A DNA stretch of 64,000 bases, taken from Pleurotus djamor (taxonomy: Eukaryota > Basidiomycota > Agaricomycetes > Agaricales > Pleurotaceae). Below, in pieces: positions 34,289 to 46,209 of the stretch. A program made the position numbers and the translations under genes. Within the stretch, counting starts at the first letter, position 1, and each line of letters opens with the position of its first letter. Under the pieces are notes generated by a model that saw only the letters and a list, made by a program, of their open reading frames with translations, made no database searches and was not told where the DNA came from. The stretch covers positions 48,619-112,618 of the forward strand of contig JAPEVF010000099.1 in the NCBI GenBank assembly GCA_029747585.1, written 5' to 3'.

Positions 34289-34616
34289 AAGCGAGGACAA
34301 CGCCTGGAGTAATGACCAACCCCCTCTGCTCATCGTCGTGAACGTTCTGCTGACCTCTCCGTCCATAGATCTCGCGACCCTTGCCGGCTTCTACCATTCC
34401 GCCCTCCCGCCTCCCCGCCATCGCTTGAGCCCAGCTCGCGACTACACCGAATTCAGCTCTCAACACCGATCCCAACGTCTTCAACAACACCCACAACATC
34501 TCCATCCTCCTCAAAGTATATCTCCTGGGATTCCGCTGACTTGATCGCGTACCCCAAATTATACTTCGTCTTCTCCAAATCCAGCTTAGCTTTGCTTTCG
34601 AATCGTTCAGTCGGAC

Positions 34617-36150
34617 ATGTCTCTTACAATGCCAATCCCATCGTCACCGTCGGGGCGCAACTCGCCTGCTTCAGAGGACTCTAACGCACCACGCACCCCA
34701 GTTTCCCCAACTCTGCCTTTGCCAATGGACCAGGCCGCCAGCATCACCCAGCCATCGGCAGCGCAACCATCGGCCAACATCAACGCTGCCCAGGCTCAAC
34801 CGAAGCGCAAGCCCAGCAGACGTGCAAACACGGCGGAGCGTCGTGCTACCCACAATGCTGTAGAACGTCAGAGGAGGGAGACCCTCAACGGGAGATTTTT
34901 GGTCAGTTTTTTTTCCTCGTTTCGATCAATCAAAATCGGCTGAATCATTTTCCGTCAGGATCTTGCCGCTTTACTCCCCAACCTCTCACAGATTCGTCGC
35001 CCTTCCAAGTCTTCCATCGTCAACTCCTCCATCGCCCACGTCCACGCATCTCGTCGCCATCGTATCCACGCTGCTCGCGAACTCCGTGCTGTAAAGGCAG
35101 AATCTGATGCCCTCCGTCGCGAGCTCAACGAATGGCGTGATCGGGCTGGTCTTCCCCGCGTCGAGGAACCCGTCCGCAGCGAGGTCTTCTCCATGGTTCT
35201 CTCGGGTGAATTAGAAGTTTTGGCCGCAGTCCCTGGCGATGATGAAGATGATGAAGGCGGTCAGGGTTTCGGCCAGTACGAAGATGGCGAAGATGATTTC
35301 CCTGGCCACATGCCAAACAACCACGCCATGGACGACATCGAGGAGCGCCACAATCTGGCTATGCTCAAGCACGCCAGCGTCCCTTCCTTCGCTCACAACG
35401 TCCCCAACGCTGGAAACCATCTCGCTCACATCTTGCCCCGGCCCGCTCAGGGCGGCCCGATGANTCTCCTCACCTACGGCAGTTTCCTTCGAGAACCCCC
35501 AAATGGGATCGATGTACGAAAACCATGCCAGCGCTCACTTCATGCAGCAGCAGTTCCCTGATGTCGATAAGGTTTCCGCCTGGAACACCGCCCAGCTCTA
35601 CCAGCAACAAAACATCCTCCAGGCCCAGCGTTCGCTCTTCACGCCGCCTGCCACCTCTCACGGCCTTCCATCCAACCAGTCCAACGCCTCCTATGCTGAT
35701 CAAGCCCTGTTCGCCAACTTCCAGCGCCAACAGCAACTGGCTCTCCAGTCCCAGAACACTCAACTCCCTGGACACATGTTTGGATCCCCTGAGCGTGACG
35801 ATGCTTCGTCTGTCGGTTCGGTCAACATCAGCGACCACGGACGTGCTCGTTCAGGAAGCTTGGGTGCCAACAGCGGCTACGGATCTCCCGTAGGCGCCGG
35901 GCATGGGTCTTCTCCCCCAGGAAGTTTTGAGATGCCAAGTGCTTTGTCTTCGGGCGAGTACATTCCCCGAAGGCTGAACAGTGGAGCGGGCTTGCACGTT
36001 AACACATCTGTTGCTGGTGGTACTTCCGGGTCGTGGGCTAGAGAATCGGAGCTGGGAGGAATCAGCGGAATGATGAAGCAAGGGCTTGCGTCGCCGCCAA
36101 TTAGCGTTGGTGGCGGCGGAAGTGGTTCTGGATTTGCGATGATGATGTGA
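34617..36150 (+). CDS. bHLH transcription factor
   Basis: Two exons (34617-34901, 34959-36150) with a 57-nt GT-AG intron inside the helix-loop-helix. The basic region RRATHNAVERQRRETLN has His79, Glu83 and Arg87, the residues that read CANNTG E-boxes. Helix 1 runs to NGRFL, intron, then DLAALLPNLSQ; a short loop and helix 2 (SSIVNSSIAHVHASR) follow, then a Leu-spaced helix (LRAVKAESDALRRELNEW) that could extend dimerisation. The rest is acidic (GDDEDDEGG), then Gln/Ser/Gly-rich, typical of activation regions. The N at 35464 must be ignored to keep one frame; the total is then 1476 nt, i.e. 491 residues. As a nuclear E-box regulator its targets are unknown. Confidence 0.9.
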
Positions 36151-39100
36151 AGCTCGAATTCGACCGCCATAGAGTTTTCGAGCCTTTCCTCATCAACAAC
36201 ATTACAGCAAATCCAATAATTCCCAACACTTTGCCGGCTTAATCCATTCCTCCTCCCCCTTCTATTCCAAATCATCATTGTTGTTTCTCTTTCACAGTTT
36301 CTGGGGCAACGACTTTTTTCTTTCTGTTTCTCGCTTTTCTCAAGTCGTAATTCCACCCATCTTAATCTCGGACTCACACTCGTTAACTTTATATTATTCA
36401 ACTCTCAGTCGATCCTTACCGCTCCCTCTTTATACCTTTAACCGCTCGACTCCGCCCATCAACCCCCTTCTCCCCCTTCCTCTCCCACCAACTCCATAAT
36501 TTGATACAACAACTGATCACCCGGGATTTTGATACGGCCGGCCCTGTGTATTACTTGCCTTTGTTTGCGAGGAGTTGACGTTCTTCGCTTGCTGCTTCTT
36601 CCATTCTGTTGGTGCTCCTTGGCNTTTTTTTGTTGCAGAACTGTAGCCCTCACCCCACCCCGACAACGCTGATGGTCTACCTCGTGTTGTTCGATACCCC
36701 CTCCGCTTGGCGTTGCCTTCCTGGACTCCCCCCACCCTCACCCCCATCCCCCGCCGACTTGAACTCTTAACGAAGTTTAACGCCCCACTCTGTTTTCTCC
36801 CCCGTATTTGCTCGTCGTCGTTCGTCCGTTTGCGCGTTATNCGCTGCCTATACTCGGACGNATTTGATGATTGAAGATGTATCAATAACCCNCACCACCG
36901 CCATCCCNATCGCTTTACACCCTCGCTTCGATATCGACGTTCGTTCGTTCTGCTCGCGCTTCTCGTCGCTGTCGATGCACCCCACTCCTCAAATAATTTG
37001 TGTGCGCCTATGGGCGAGCATGAAACCCTTCTGCATACAGTCACTCGCCCCCTTGTTTTGCTCGCTTGTCCCCGCCCGATATCACTCGCATATACACTTA
37101 CTCCCCAACCCCTGCATCCACTTGAATTATAGCATATTACCTTTCCTTCATTCCTCTGTAACAACTGCGTCTCCGGTGTTTATTCCCCCTCGTCCATCTC
37201 TCGTCTTGTTTCGTGTCCTCCCTTGTGTCGAATATCTACGTATACATAAAACTACATACAATACCATTATTGATACTTTATTGGTTTTGTTGGTGTGTTT
37301 TGGCGTGGCGAGAGACGATTTGTCGGCGATTTCCCTTNTGCATCTTTGGACGTGTTCACAAAATACGGAGGCGGAGCGCTGGAGGATCCAAGTATTGGTT
37401 GTTTGTGGTTTTTCGTTTGGTACCTGTAGTGTAAGTAGGCAAAACGATGGTGAACTGTGTTCGCGCTCGATCCGACTTNGGGACTTGTGATGATTATCTT
37501 TTTGGTTNNNTNNNNTTGGTATCCTTANTTTTTTGTCTTGGCAAAAAGTAGTTGTATTTACAGCGTATATACGTTTTGGACTCTCTTNTGTAGCATANCT
37601 AATAGGATTCGGTGATTNTAGCCTTCAAACTGCAAGCTTGCNNGNNTTNNNCTGTTGTGTGTGCAGTCGACGATCNNNTTAGCTCCGGCTCCGGNTCCTG
37701 TTCTCCGTTCGTCCATCACCACTTCTCTGTCGCNNTCAAAGAAAGTTACCCGTCGACGGCGTCAAAGACTCTTCTTCGACTAAGGGACAAGGAACGAGGC
37801 GACTGCNTTCGAACGTCNTTCTCCCCCTCAATTCATCTCCCGTGCTAGCCGAAGAAACGAACGCCCCCGGTACATTTCAATCATGATGNNGTAGTNCACG
37901 CTGGGTACGGGGTAAAGATAGAAGCATGCAAGCTACCATATCAGATATGTCCAAACGTCAACACGTCTCCTACGTCGCGAAGTTTGGGAGGTCCCGGTCA
38001 GCTCCTTGTTATCGGGAATTGGGAGGCTTGGGATTTCTGGGAAGGTTCCGGGACATTCTAATTTCTGATGGCGGTTTTGGGATTCGAGAGTCTTACGAGG
38101 GTGTGGTTTATGTTATCGCTGGTCGAATCTTAACTCAGGTGCGCATATAATGCGACTTATCTTGTTGGATGCATGGGATGGGGATATGGNTGATTGATTT
38201 CGGCTGGATCTGCTTTTGAACAGTCTCTCATCCATCAATGGGCGATGATAGCCCTTGAGCTTGNTTNCCTTTCTNGTTCAGCTGCCGTACCCCCAACCGG
38301 TCTAGGGCGTGGCCGAGTGCTTGCGTGGACTTGCTGGACCTTTACGAGATGGTGTAGCATGACAACCTCCCATGCGTGCGACAGTCCGACACACGTACTG
38401 GCACATTGTCCCACAGCAACACACCCGTTGAATTGGGAATGGGAAAGCGAGGACATACAGCCGCTGCAGACGCTGTCACCCTAGAAATTTCTTGTGAGTA
38501 AAGTTTTATTTGGGTGGGGGTTTTTACCCCCGGTTGTCGGTACCGCTGATGGTCTACTATAGACTTGTTACGATTTTCAATATACAGCTTNNNGGTTCCT
38601 TTGATTTGATATATCCGTCGTTTTATTGGTGTTGGAATCNCCACNAAGCGGGACTCCGGAGGGACCCTTNGTTGTATTGGAACTTTGGAACTNCTGCGNT
38701 TTTNCGATTACAATCGGAAGCCTTCCAACCACCAAGTCCCCTTCCCCTGGCTCNAGGAAGTAGGAAGAACAGCTTTGTCGAGCCGCCGGAGAAACTATGA
38801 AAAAACTTGCTCTGGCTCCTGTGCAGTTCTCCGCCTCATCTATCGGATCACTGTCGAAAGGAGCCAAGTTTCTCTCTGTTTGTACAGGAGATCACGCACC
38901 GCTCGACGAAATTTTTTGAGAGGTTAGTAATGGATCAATCGTTTGCTTCCGACGGTGACATCCATCGAGCGCCTGGNCCAAGGTTCAAGGAGGCAAGGGC
39001 GTCCTTGGAATTCGAATACTGCCCGTGGTGTTATTTATAACTCCTTTCCTTTCATCCGAAGTTGACGTTTTGACAGCTAATTCCAATTGCACCCTTACAG

Positions 39101-40682
39101 ATTCCTCTACGATCGGATGCGCGCCTCCGGTGTTGTCGAAGCTATGAGGGGGCAGGGAGGCAGGGTAATGGGCAAAGAGGCAATTGTCGTGCCTAAGAAT
39201 AGCCGAACCAATCGAGCCCCAACACCTCGTCGCTTTGGGCTAAGTTGAACACTAACCACAGCGCCTTGGTGGAGGCAAGGCGGCCGTGGAGTGGTAAGTT
39301 TTTTGATGTCCTTTGTTGCCGATCTACCACCGAATGCTCAACGTTATTCTGCCTAGGAAAGCCTCAGAAAGCTCTCAGAACGGTGTACAAGTCTAGAATG
39401 CCCCAGGTTACTTTTGGTTTGGCTTCCTCTCTAGGACAAACCCAGCTCAAGCTCTGATACATCATGGTGCCGGGCGGCACGAAANTCAGTTCTTCTACCA
39501 TCGCGTCATCCGACGGGATGCTAGACTTAAATGTGAGTCTTCTTCGGGGAACTCTGCTGCGAATCTACTTCTAGGACGGTCTGGTCACGTACCNTGACCC
39601 ATCTTGTTGGACGGGCANGTCGGCCCATCAGGACGGCAGGACGGCGTGGAGGGAGCCTATCCCACATTTATACGCCTAAAGAACCTCGTCAGAGGTGNTG
39701 ATGACGGTCCAACTGGGTTCTATTAATGTNGAACGTGACCAGTAATTTCGCGTAGTGTGCCACATTCCCTGGGTGGCCGGAGAAACTTCTGGGATTTGGT
39801 TTCGACATATACGAGAGGTAGACTCCCATGCTCTCCCTGGTGATCTCGGTACCACGGATGCTGTCAGTGGGAAGGAAGCACGTCTTCGACTTCGATGTGG
39901 ATGATGCCTTGACGGTCCTAGCCAAAGCTGGTGGATCTCTAGCTAGCTATTCAACCCACAAGTCTCAAGACGATACCGTCTTCCAAGTCACCTCGAGCAT
40001 TTGCGCCTAGGGTTTACACATCGGGGCTAATATGCGCAGTCCCTTTCGGTGGGCTTCAACATCATCTATCAGAAACACGAACCCGACATCGCTTAATCGT
40101 CGCTTGATGGTGTGTGATCATCCCACGAAATGGACTTGGTATGTATAAGATTGGGTTCAGATTGGGTTTGATATTCACGAAAGTTCTATCTATGTTGGTG
40201 GTTTGTATTCCTTTGTTTAATAGGTCCAGAGCAGAGTTATTTTTATTTTTGTTATACCCAGACCGTGGTGAAGCGGGGACCTTGAGCGTATGTGAGCTAC
40301 TCTACAGTTGTACCGTTGATCTTTTTCGCAGCTCAAAACTTGTCATAGTCGATAAGAGAGCCTCAAGCCNTTTTTTAAATAGACCTGTCCTCATCGTTCC
40401 TACTTGGGGCTCGCGGTGCCCAAAAACTTGAGCTCCGCTTTTAGCCCAGGTGAGACCTGCGGTTTGATTCAGAGTCCGACACTCACATCCTGTCATGATC
40501 ACTATCAGACCCACCGACACAGTTACCCTTGTTACGGCCTGCTGGCGAATTTGAGGCGACAGCAGAGCTACGAACGCTGATCGTGTCTCCTATATTCGTA
40601 GTTAGGGACTTGGAGGAGCACGTCCGTCCAAAGTAGACCTGCCTTCCGACGCGCAAGTTATCTCACAAATTCTGTCTCGTCA
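36151..40682. other. gene-poor, N-rich region
   Basis: The first ~350 bp are pyrimidine-rich and probably the bHLH 3' UTR. The rest has scattered Ns and only short ORFs. No splice chain or domain was found. A minus/plus pair of short ORFs at 39689-40010 shows no recognisable motif. Confidence 0.55.
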
Positions 40683-41213
40683 ACCAAATTTGCAAGACCA
40701 TCATTCCAATTCTCGACGTCTTCCAAGGTCAAGACTCTGGATGGGCGGTATTTTCTACTCTCAAGTTCTCTCTCGGACAATATACCGTGCTAGACCCTGT
40801 CACCCTCGCCCATGGTATCAGCCCTGTCTGCGAAGGCATCATCAAAGGACTCGCTTATCTTCACGAAAATCGTATCACACACTGTGACATCAAGCCGGGG
40901 AACGTTCTCATCGATGACTATCTATGCCCTAAGATCATTGACTTTGGACGCGCTCTCATGGTGACNTGGGGATGATCATCAAATCGACGAATACGGAGGT
41001 ACTGAAGGATGGATCGCACCTGAGGTTGAACAGGAGTGGCCTTTGTATAAACCCATCAAAGCGGATAGGTGGTCTTGTGGGCATCTTATCCGACATCTCC
41101 TCGAGAAGTTGACCATCAAGGATGGTAGGTTCACGATGATCGCGACCAAGCTCGAAGTCGATGATCCTGAAGCTCGCCCTTCTTTGAGTACGTTTGCGGC
41201 CATGTTCGGATGA
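40683..41213 (+). pseudogene. protein-kinase-like C-lobe, truncated
   Basis: Read in one frame (ignoring the N at 40966) the stretch gives DVFQGQDSGWAVFSTLKF, GIIKGLAYLHENRITHCD, then IKPGNVLID, KIIDFGRALMV, EYGGTEGWIAPEVE, KADRWSCGHLI and a stop after FAAMFG. These are kinase subdomains V-IX: catalytic loop HCDIKPGN, DFG, APE and the DxWS of helix F. The usual HRD Arg is Cys. No glycine loop or ATP-binding Lys can be found in frame upstream, and the frame changes around 40690, so the N-lobe is lost, frameshifted, or split by introns I cannot place. Most likely a truncated kinase gene of an expanded fungal family. Confidence 0.55.
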
Positions 41214-41314
41214 GTCCCTCTGCCCCATTCTTTGGACGACTCTGGCCAAGAGTCTTTTTTCGTTCACTCCACCTTGTGGTCATACAAGAAGCATCAGTAG
41301 CGGGCTGGACGAGC

Positions 41315-42489
41315 TCACACGTTCCCCATGTCAGCAGGCTGAGCACGATCTACCTGTTCCGCGGCCTTGCCGTGATTGAGTTCGTCTTCAGTAACGTCGG
41401 ATTCCTTGGAGATAGACGATGAAGAAGCTTCATGGGCTACTTCAACGGTAGCGATAAGTTTGTCTCGAGTAGACGACGGCAGAGACTCACCAGCTCTCTG
41501 AACAGCCATCCTTGGGCGGGTTGTCCACGGCGGGTACTGGCGAAAGGCCTTTAGGATTGCCCGCCGCGACCTCAGGATCCGCTGGACGGACAGGAGGCGG
41601 CAGGCCGGAATGGACCACTCTGCATGATGACATCAGCCAGGGAAACACGGTCACAACATTGGTGGCTTACTTCGTGGCCTTGTTTGTGATTTGGGTATCG
41701 TCCTTGTTTTGCGTGGACTGAGACGTTGGATCGGATGCCTTGGGTTGGTCTAGGGACGTTGCGTCTTGAGTAACGGAGTCTGACCTTCTTGGTTGGCCAA
41801 TTGCAGCCCTAAATGGGGTCAACCATCCAGACTTGCATAGAATCACCTCAAGAAGGATTAACTCACGTGGCCTTCGGAGGCTCGATCGGTGCATGAGTCG
41901 TCTGAGTGGGCTTCGAGCTTGAATCTGATCGAGTTGCTTGAGGATCCTGAGTGGTAGCTCCACCCCGAGAGAGGAACCGAAAGCTATCGATTGCATCAGA
42001 CCAAATTCAGTCAGCGATTTCCGAAGAACATTACAATTTCGACGAGTTGCGGGGTGACTTTGTTGGAGGAGCTACGTTATTCGGACTCGATGCTTTTGGT
42101 CGGGGAGAAGATGGGCTGTTAGCTCTGGAACACACATGAAGCCTCTCGGGGTGGAAAGGACGATGTACCTTTTCCATCTGGTGACGCGGTGGCAACCAAG
42201 GAAGCAGGGTAATGGGGCGGAACATTGGCATTCGACGGAAAACTTCGGTGTGGCGGTCGAGGAGAACTCGATTCAGGCTGATCCCCCGTAGTACCGTCTC
42301 AGCCATAACATGTAACGTTTCAAGGATTGACAGAGGGTCTCGGGGGTTGTAGAGAGATCGATGACGGCTGGAAACCATGAGGTTCCGAGCAACATAAGAG
42401 GGAGCCTGAGGCAGCCATCCGGCATGTGTGTTTAGGAGAGACTTAAGTATTGGTTTTCTTGAGATTAGCAATGAAGTCACCGTATTCAA
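41315..42489 (-). pseudogene. partial GTPase-family gene copy (C-terminal segments)
   Basis: Segments here match 44520-45000. 41319-41530 aligns with 44540-44740 (shared peptide HEASSSSIS preceded by DKLI), and 42330-42440 aligns with 44866-44980 (shared RHRS/RHRF-IY, SRDPLSIL style). The equivalent sequences at 44520-45379 lie downstream of a G-domain fragment, so this is read as the tail of another AIG1-type GTPase copy without its own P-loop. Frames are broken between segments. It lies directly downstream of the more complete GTPase at 42756. Confidence 0.45.
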
Positions 42490-42505
42490 TGCCCGCCGTC
42501 GGGAT

Positions 42506-42576
42506 TAGGCTGGTAACCAACCTGCCTATGAGGAAATCTTTTCGACGCCCTCATAGGCAGGTTGGTTACCAGCCTA
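42506..42576. repeat. perfect 28-bp inverted repeat
   Basis: Arms 42506-42533 and 42549-42576 are exactly complementary over 28 bp with a 15-nt spacer. The paralogous sequence near 45090-45110 shares the bases just before the left arm (CCGCCGTCGGGATT) but has no hairpin, so it appears inserted or expanded in this copy. Confidence 0.92.
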
Positions 42577-42755
42577 CCTGCCAGCGCACCTCGTCGCCCA
42601 ACGCGAATGGTGGATTTTGGCGCCTAGAACTAGCAAGATAGACATTTTGCACCGCGACCGATTCATACAAATGGTCATATTAGGGAATACCGTCATACAA
42701 GGTAGAGTAAACAAAAGTATACAGGATCTCCATACCATGCAACACACCATTCGAT

Positions 42756-43874
42756 TCAATCATACCAGTGCGCATCGATCGCCTTCTTTCGGTTGAAAAA
42801 GCCTAACTTGATGGTGAAGAAGCGTCTGAGGCAAATGCCAATGGGGATCCTGAATGTCTCCATAACTCGAACGGTAGCCTCAAGTTGTTTGCGGAGTTCC
42901 TCGTATTCCTCTTTAAGAGCATCCAATATAATCGACTCCTCCTGACGCTTCATAGAGGCCCTCAATCGCTGAAGGGTATCCTGCTGACGGGAAACAAGGC
43001 TCTGCAGTGTGCCGTAGAGCGCCCTACAAGCCCCAATCTCCGGAAGCTGTTCGTCCAAGTCGACAAGTTCGTGCTGCAACTCCACGGCGAAGCTGTCGTT
43101 CTTGGGGCCCACGATGTAATCCACGATTTCCCAAGCAGATTCCTCGTCATTGAGGTAGCGTACCGTCCTCGAGCCCCGTTTTATCATCGCTTTCCAATAG
43201 TTCTTCTCGATGTTTTTTTGCCGCTGCAGTCCCGTCTCTGCATCTTCCTCATCCCACATGGTAGTTGTCAAGATGACGTTGCCTAAAGCATCCTTTCCAC
43301 AGAGCTTTTCGAAGATGGTGAGATCCTTGAGGGGCGGACTGACCACGCGATTGTCGGATATGCGATGGAAGTATAAGATTCCGGACATTTTGACGTTCTG
43401 TTCGTAGCTAGATATATGCCATTCAATGTGTGTGCGCCTATGGAGGCAGATGTGTCGCCTACGTTACCCTGAGCCAATTAGCGATCATGTTCAGAATGTC
43501 CTTATCTGTCTTGTGGACGCCATCGAAGCCAGGAGTGTCAACGAAGACAATGTCTTGTAGGCTTCGCTCGAGACATTGGAATTTCAAGATGTTGATGTCA
43601 TTGGTGCAAGGCTCTAATTCGTGCCCAACACGTTCAATGTCGGTTCCGGTAAGCTTGTTGATGAACTAATCTGATATTAGCATAAGGGAGAAAAGATGAC
43701 AATAACTCCTACCGAGCTCTTTCCCGAGCCCGTAAGACCTATCACCCTGTTGAGAGTGTCAGTGTGCGTGTCTTGATATGGAAGGAACCAAACCAACGCG
43801 ATTATAACATCACTGAGCGGGTCTGTCTGAACACGGGTCACCGTACCCTTCCTCACCGCAGATGTAGACTTGCC
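42756..43874 (-). CDS. AIG1/P-loop GTPase-like protein
   Basis: Exons 43713-43746, 43468-43665 and 42756-43397 join in phase; an earlier exon ends SDVIIA, with the start unresolved near 43874. The G domain is clear: VIGLTGSGKSS (P-loop, G1), FINKLTG, IVFVDTPGFDG (G3 DxPG), then GILYFHRISDN, and TTMWDEED (G4-like region). The C-terminal ~120 residues form a charged coiled coil (RLRASMKRQEESI, LKEEYEELRKQLEATV) and end ...HWYD. This pattern is a fungal AIG1-type/septin-superfamily GTPase, expanded in mushrooms. The cellular role is unknown. Partial copies lie on both sides, one (45828-46179) sharing the 34-nt P-loop exon and its phases. Confidence 0.68.
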
Positions 43875-44519
43875 CTGGATAACCAGTCAGCGAGGTAAGG
43901 GATATATATACCAGCGGGATTTCATACCGCTTGGTCACGCGTGTTGGATATGAATTTGAAAGACCACGGTTTATTCCTGAGATCCGCGTATTGTCAGCAT
44001 TGGGAGAGTCTTACCACCAAAACAGACTAACTGGGGGATGGTGTCAACAGTCTTCTTAGGACTTCAGAGAGACATGAGTAACAAAATGCTAGACATTGCG
44101 CGATGAACGCACACATCGTGGCTGGCAGTGACCATCTGGGGCCCATCATCCGTCGGTGCGATTTTGGGGGATGACAACACACGGGAAATTGTCATCTGTT
44201 CACCTTCCAGGGTTTTGGTAGAGCTGTGGCAGATTACGATATGAGAAAGAGGGACGATGAAAGCGTACCTATCGGTAAGAGGATCGGCGTGACCTGCTGA
44301 AGTATCACTCTTTTCAGCACTTGCAGATTGGGAAAGTTTGGCGGCGTCAGGCCTATGCAAGGGTTGGGAAACGCTAGAATAAAGAGGATAGGCACATACA
44401 CGGTCAACGCATCCTTGCTTTCCGGTGCCACCTTCTTGGTATCGTCGGGTGGGTCTTGGGGGCTGGTAGATGGAGTGCCGTGAGCAAGATGATGAATGCA
44501 AGGGCGGGAAGGTCTCACA
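43875..44519. other. spacer between GTPase copies
   Basis: A minus-strand reading gives Pro/Ser/Lys-rich peptides that could be the tail of the upstream partial GTPase copy or the missing first exon of the gene at 42756. Nothing is firm. Confidence 0.4.
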
Positions 44520-45379
44520 TGTTGCCCACGTTGATATGCTGTGCCTTATCTACGTTTTCCGTAGTATTGCGGTCATCAAGTCGACCTCCAGTGCCAACGA
44601 ATTCCTCGGAGATAGACGATGAAGAAGCTTCATGTGTTACTTCAGCGGTATCGATTAGTTTGTCTTAGGTAAACGACGGCAGAGACTCACGAGCTCTCTC
44701 AGCAGCCACCTGGTTATCCTTGGGCGAGTTGTCCATGCTAGAGTGCGGTGCGTTGCCGATGACCAAAGATAGAGACTGCAATATTGGCGTCTAAGTTCAC
44801 GTTGACTCCTCTCGTGTAGATCGTATTCGCTTATCAAGATGTCTGGTACTGTCTCAGCTCAAGTATTGACAGAGGGTCTCGGGAGCTATAGATAAATCGA
44901 TGACGGTTGAAAACCATGAGGCTCTGAGGAACATAAGAACGAGGCGGACATCCAGCGCGCGTGTCATACGAAAAGAAACTTGGTTTGGTTTTCCTTGTCG
45001 AAATTGGAGCGACCCTTGCAAAGGGTCCTCGAGGAAGTCACCGGGCTGTTCGAGAAACGGACGTTGGGCGTCGTATGTTCAATGTCACCCGCCGTCGGGA
45101 TTCCTAATGGGGTCGGAGTACTAATAACCTGCTCAATAGTCCGCCAAGCGCCTGTCGTACTCTCATCGAGCAACTCTGTCAATCTTTGAACTGTATTTGT
45201 GGCTCCCAAGCCGTGCTTTCTTTATCACTGCCGTGTAACTCACTCCACATTGTAGTAGCTACGATAAGCTTTTCAGCCCAATTATTGCCGCAAAGCATCT
45301 GGAAGAGAGCGACATGGTCTTTAGGCGAGGTCGTAACTCGAGGGAAATTGATGCGGTGAAGGTAGACGATGTCGTTCAC
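44520..45379 (-). pseudogene. partial GTPase-family gene copy
   Basis: Reads in pieces: NDIVYLHRINFPRVT and ALFQMLCGNN, IVATTMWSEL (matching the post-G3 part of the intact copy), then in another frame VQRLTELLDESTTGAW, then RHRFIY-SRDPLSIL style sequence and the DKLIDT/HEASSSSISEE segment. No P-loop exon is found upstream; a possible degenerate DTP motif lies near 45470 in a broken frame. It is a 5'-truncated or decayed copy whose 3' half duplicates 41315-42489. Confidence 0.5.
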
Positions 45380-45827
45380 AGTTCGGCCGCTCTGGTACGT
45401 AGGAGAAATGTGATTCCTTCTCTTGCATTTTGCCCTTGAATTCGTATCACGTACGATTCGGAGTATCCATCATGGAAAGGTATGACGTTCGAGCTGATTG
45501 CAACCTTGGGCAACCCAAGAGCAACCTTCGAGCCTTACGTTCCAATGGGGATCTTTACGGAGTTCTTGATCCCCCTCCAGTGCTCCCATGACAGAGGCTA
45601 CGCAAGGCTCATGTATGGCTGTTTCGTTCACATTTCATGGATGGATCGCGATAATTGAAGATGCATGGGCAGGCGACGTCTTCACATCCCCCACGCTGTG
45701 GCAGCGAGGACATTTGAGAAATGTTCGATAGAGACAGTTTCCTAGGCCATTCCTAGGTTATTCACCTTCGCCTGAGAGCTCTCAAATCCTCATATCCTCA
45801 AATCCTCCATCGTCTACTTGTGCACCG

Positions 45828-46179
45828 ATGTCGGTTTCAGTTGAGAAGATCGAGAATGTGTCGTACAGCGATGTCGTCATTGCGTGAGTCGAGAGTAACA
45901 AAAGGCGAGAGCCTGACGACAGCACATGCTGACTACCTCTGACTGTAGCATAATGGGCCCAACAGGGACAGGGAAAAGCACGGTGAGCTGGACTTGTGAA
46001 ATTACTGCAAACCTTTATCATGGCGATAGGTCATTGCCTACGCGTCAAGACAAAACGGGAAGAAGCTTATTGGAAGTGGTCTCAAGTCGCAGACATTGCA
46101 AGTGCAACCCTACAAGATCAGGATAGGCGACCAGAATATCGTGACCAGGTTACAAGAAAGTGATAGACCTCTGCACTAA
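45828..46179 (+). pseudogene. 5' fragment of a P-loop GTPase gene
   Basis: Exons 45828-45883, 45949-45982 and 46030-46179 join to 79 residues: MSVSVEKIENVSYSDVVIA, then IMGPTGTGKST (P-loop), then GKKLIGSGLKSQTLQVQPYK and a stop. The 34-nt second exon and its phases equal those of the GTPase at 42756, confirming common origin. The switch II and later G motifs are missing. It lies on the opposite strand to the other copies and stops 30 bp before the stop codon of the convergent GH127 gene. Confidence 0.6.
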
Positions 46180-46209
46180 TGAGCACCTTGAGGCAGCCAC
46201 TAGAACCTA

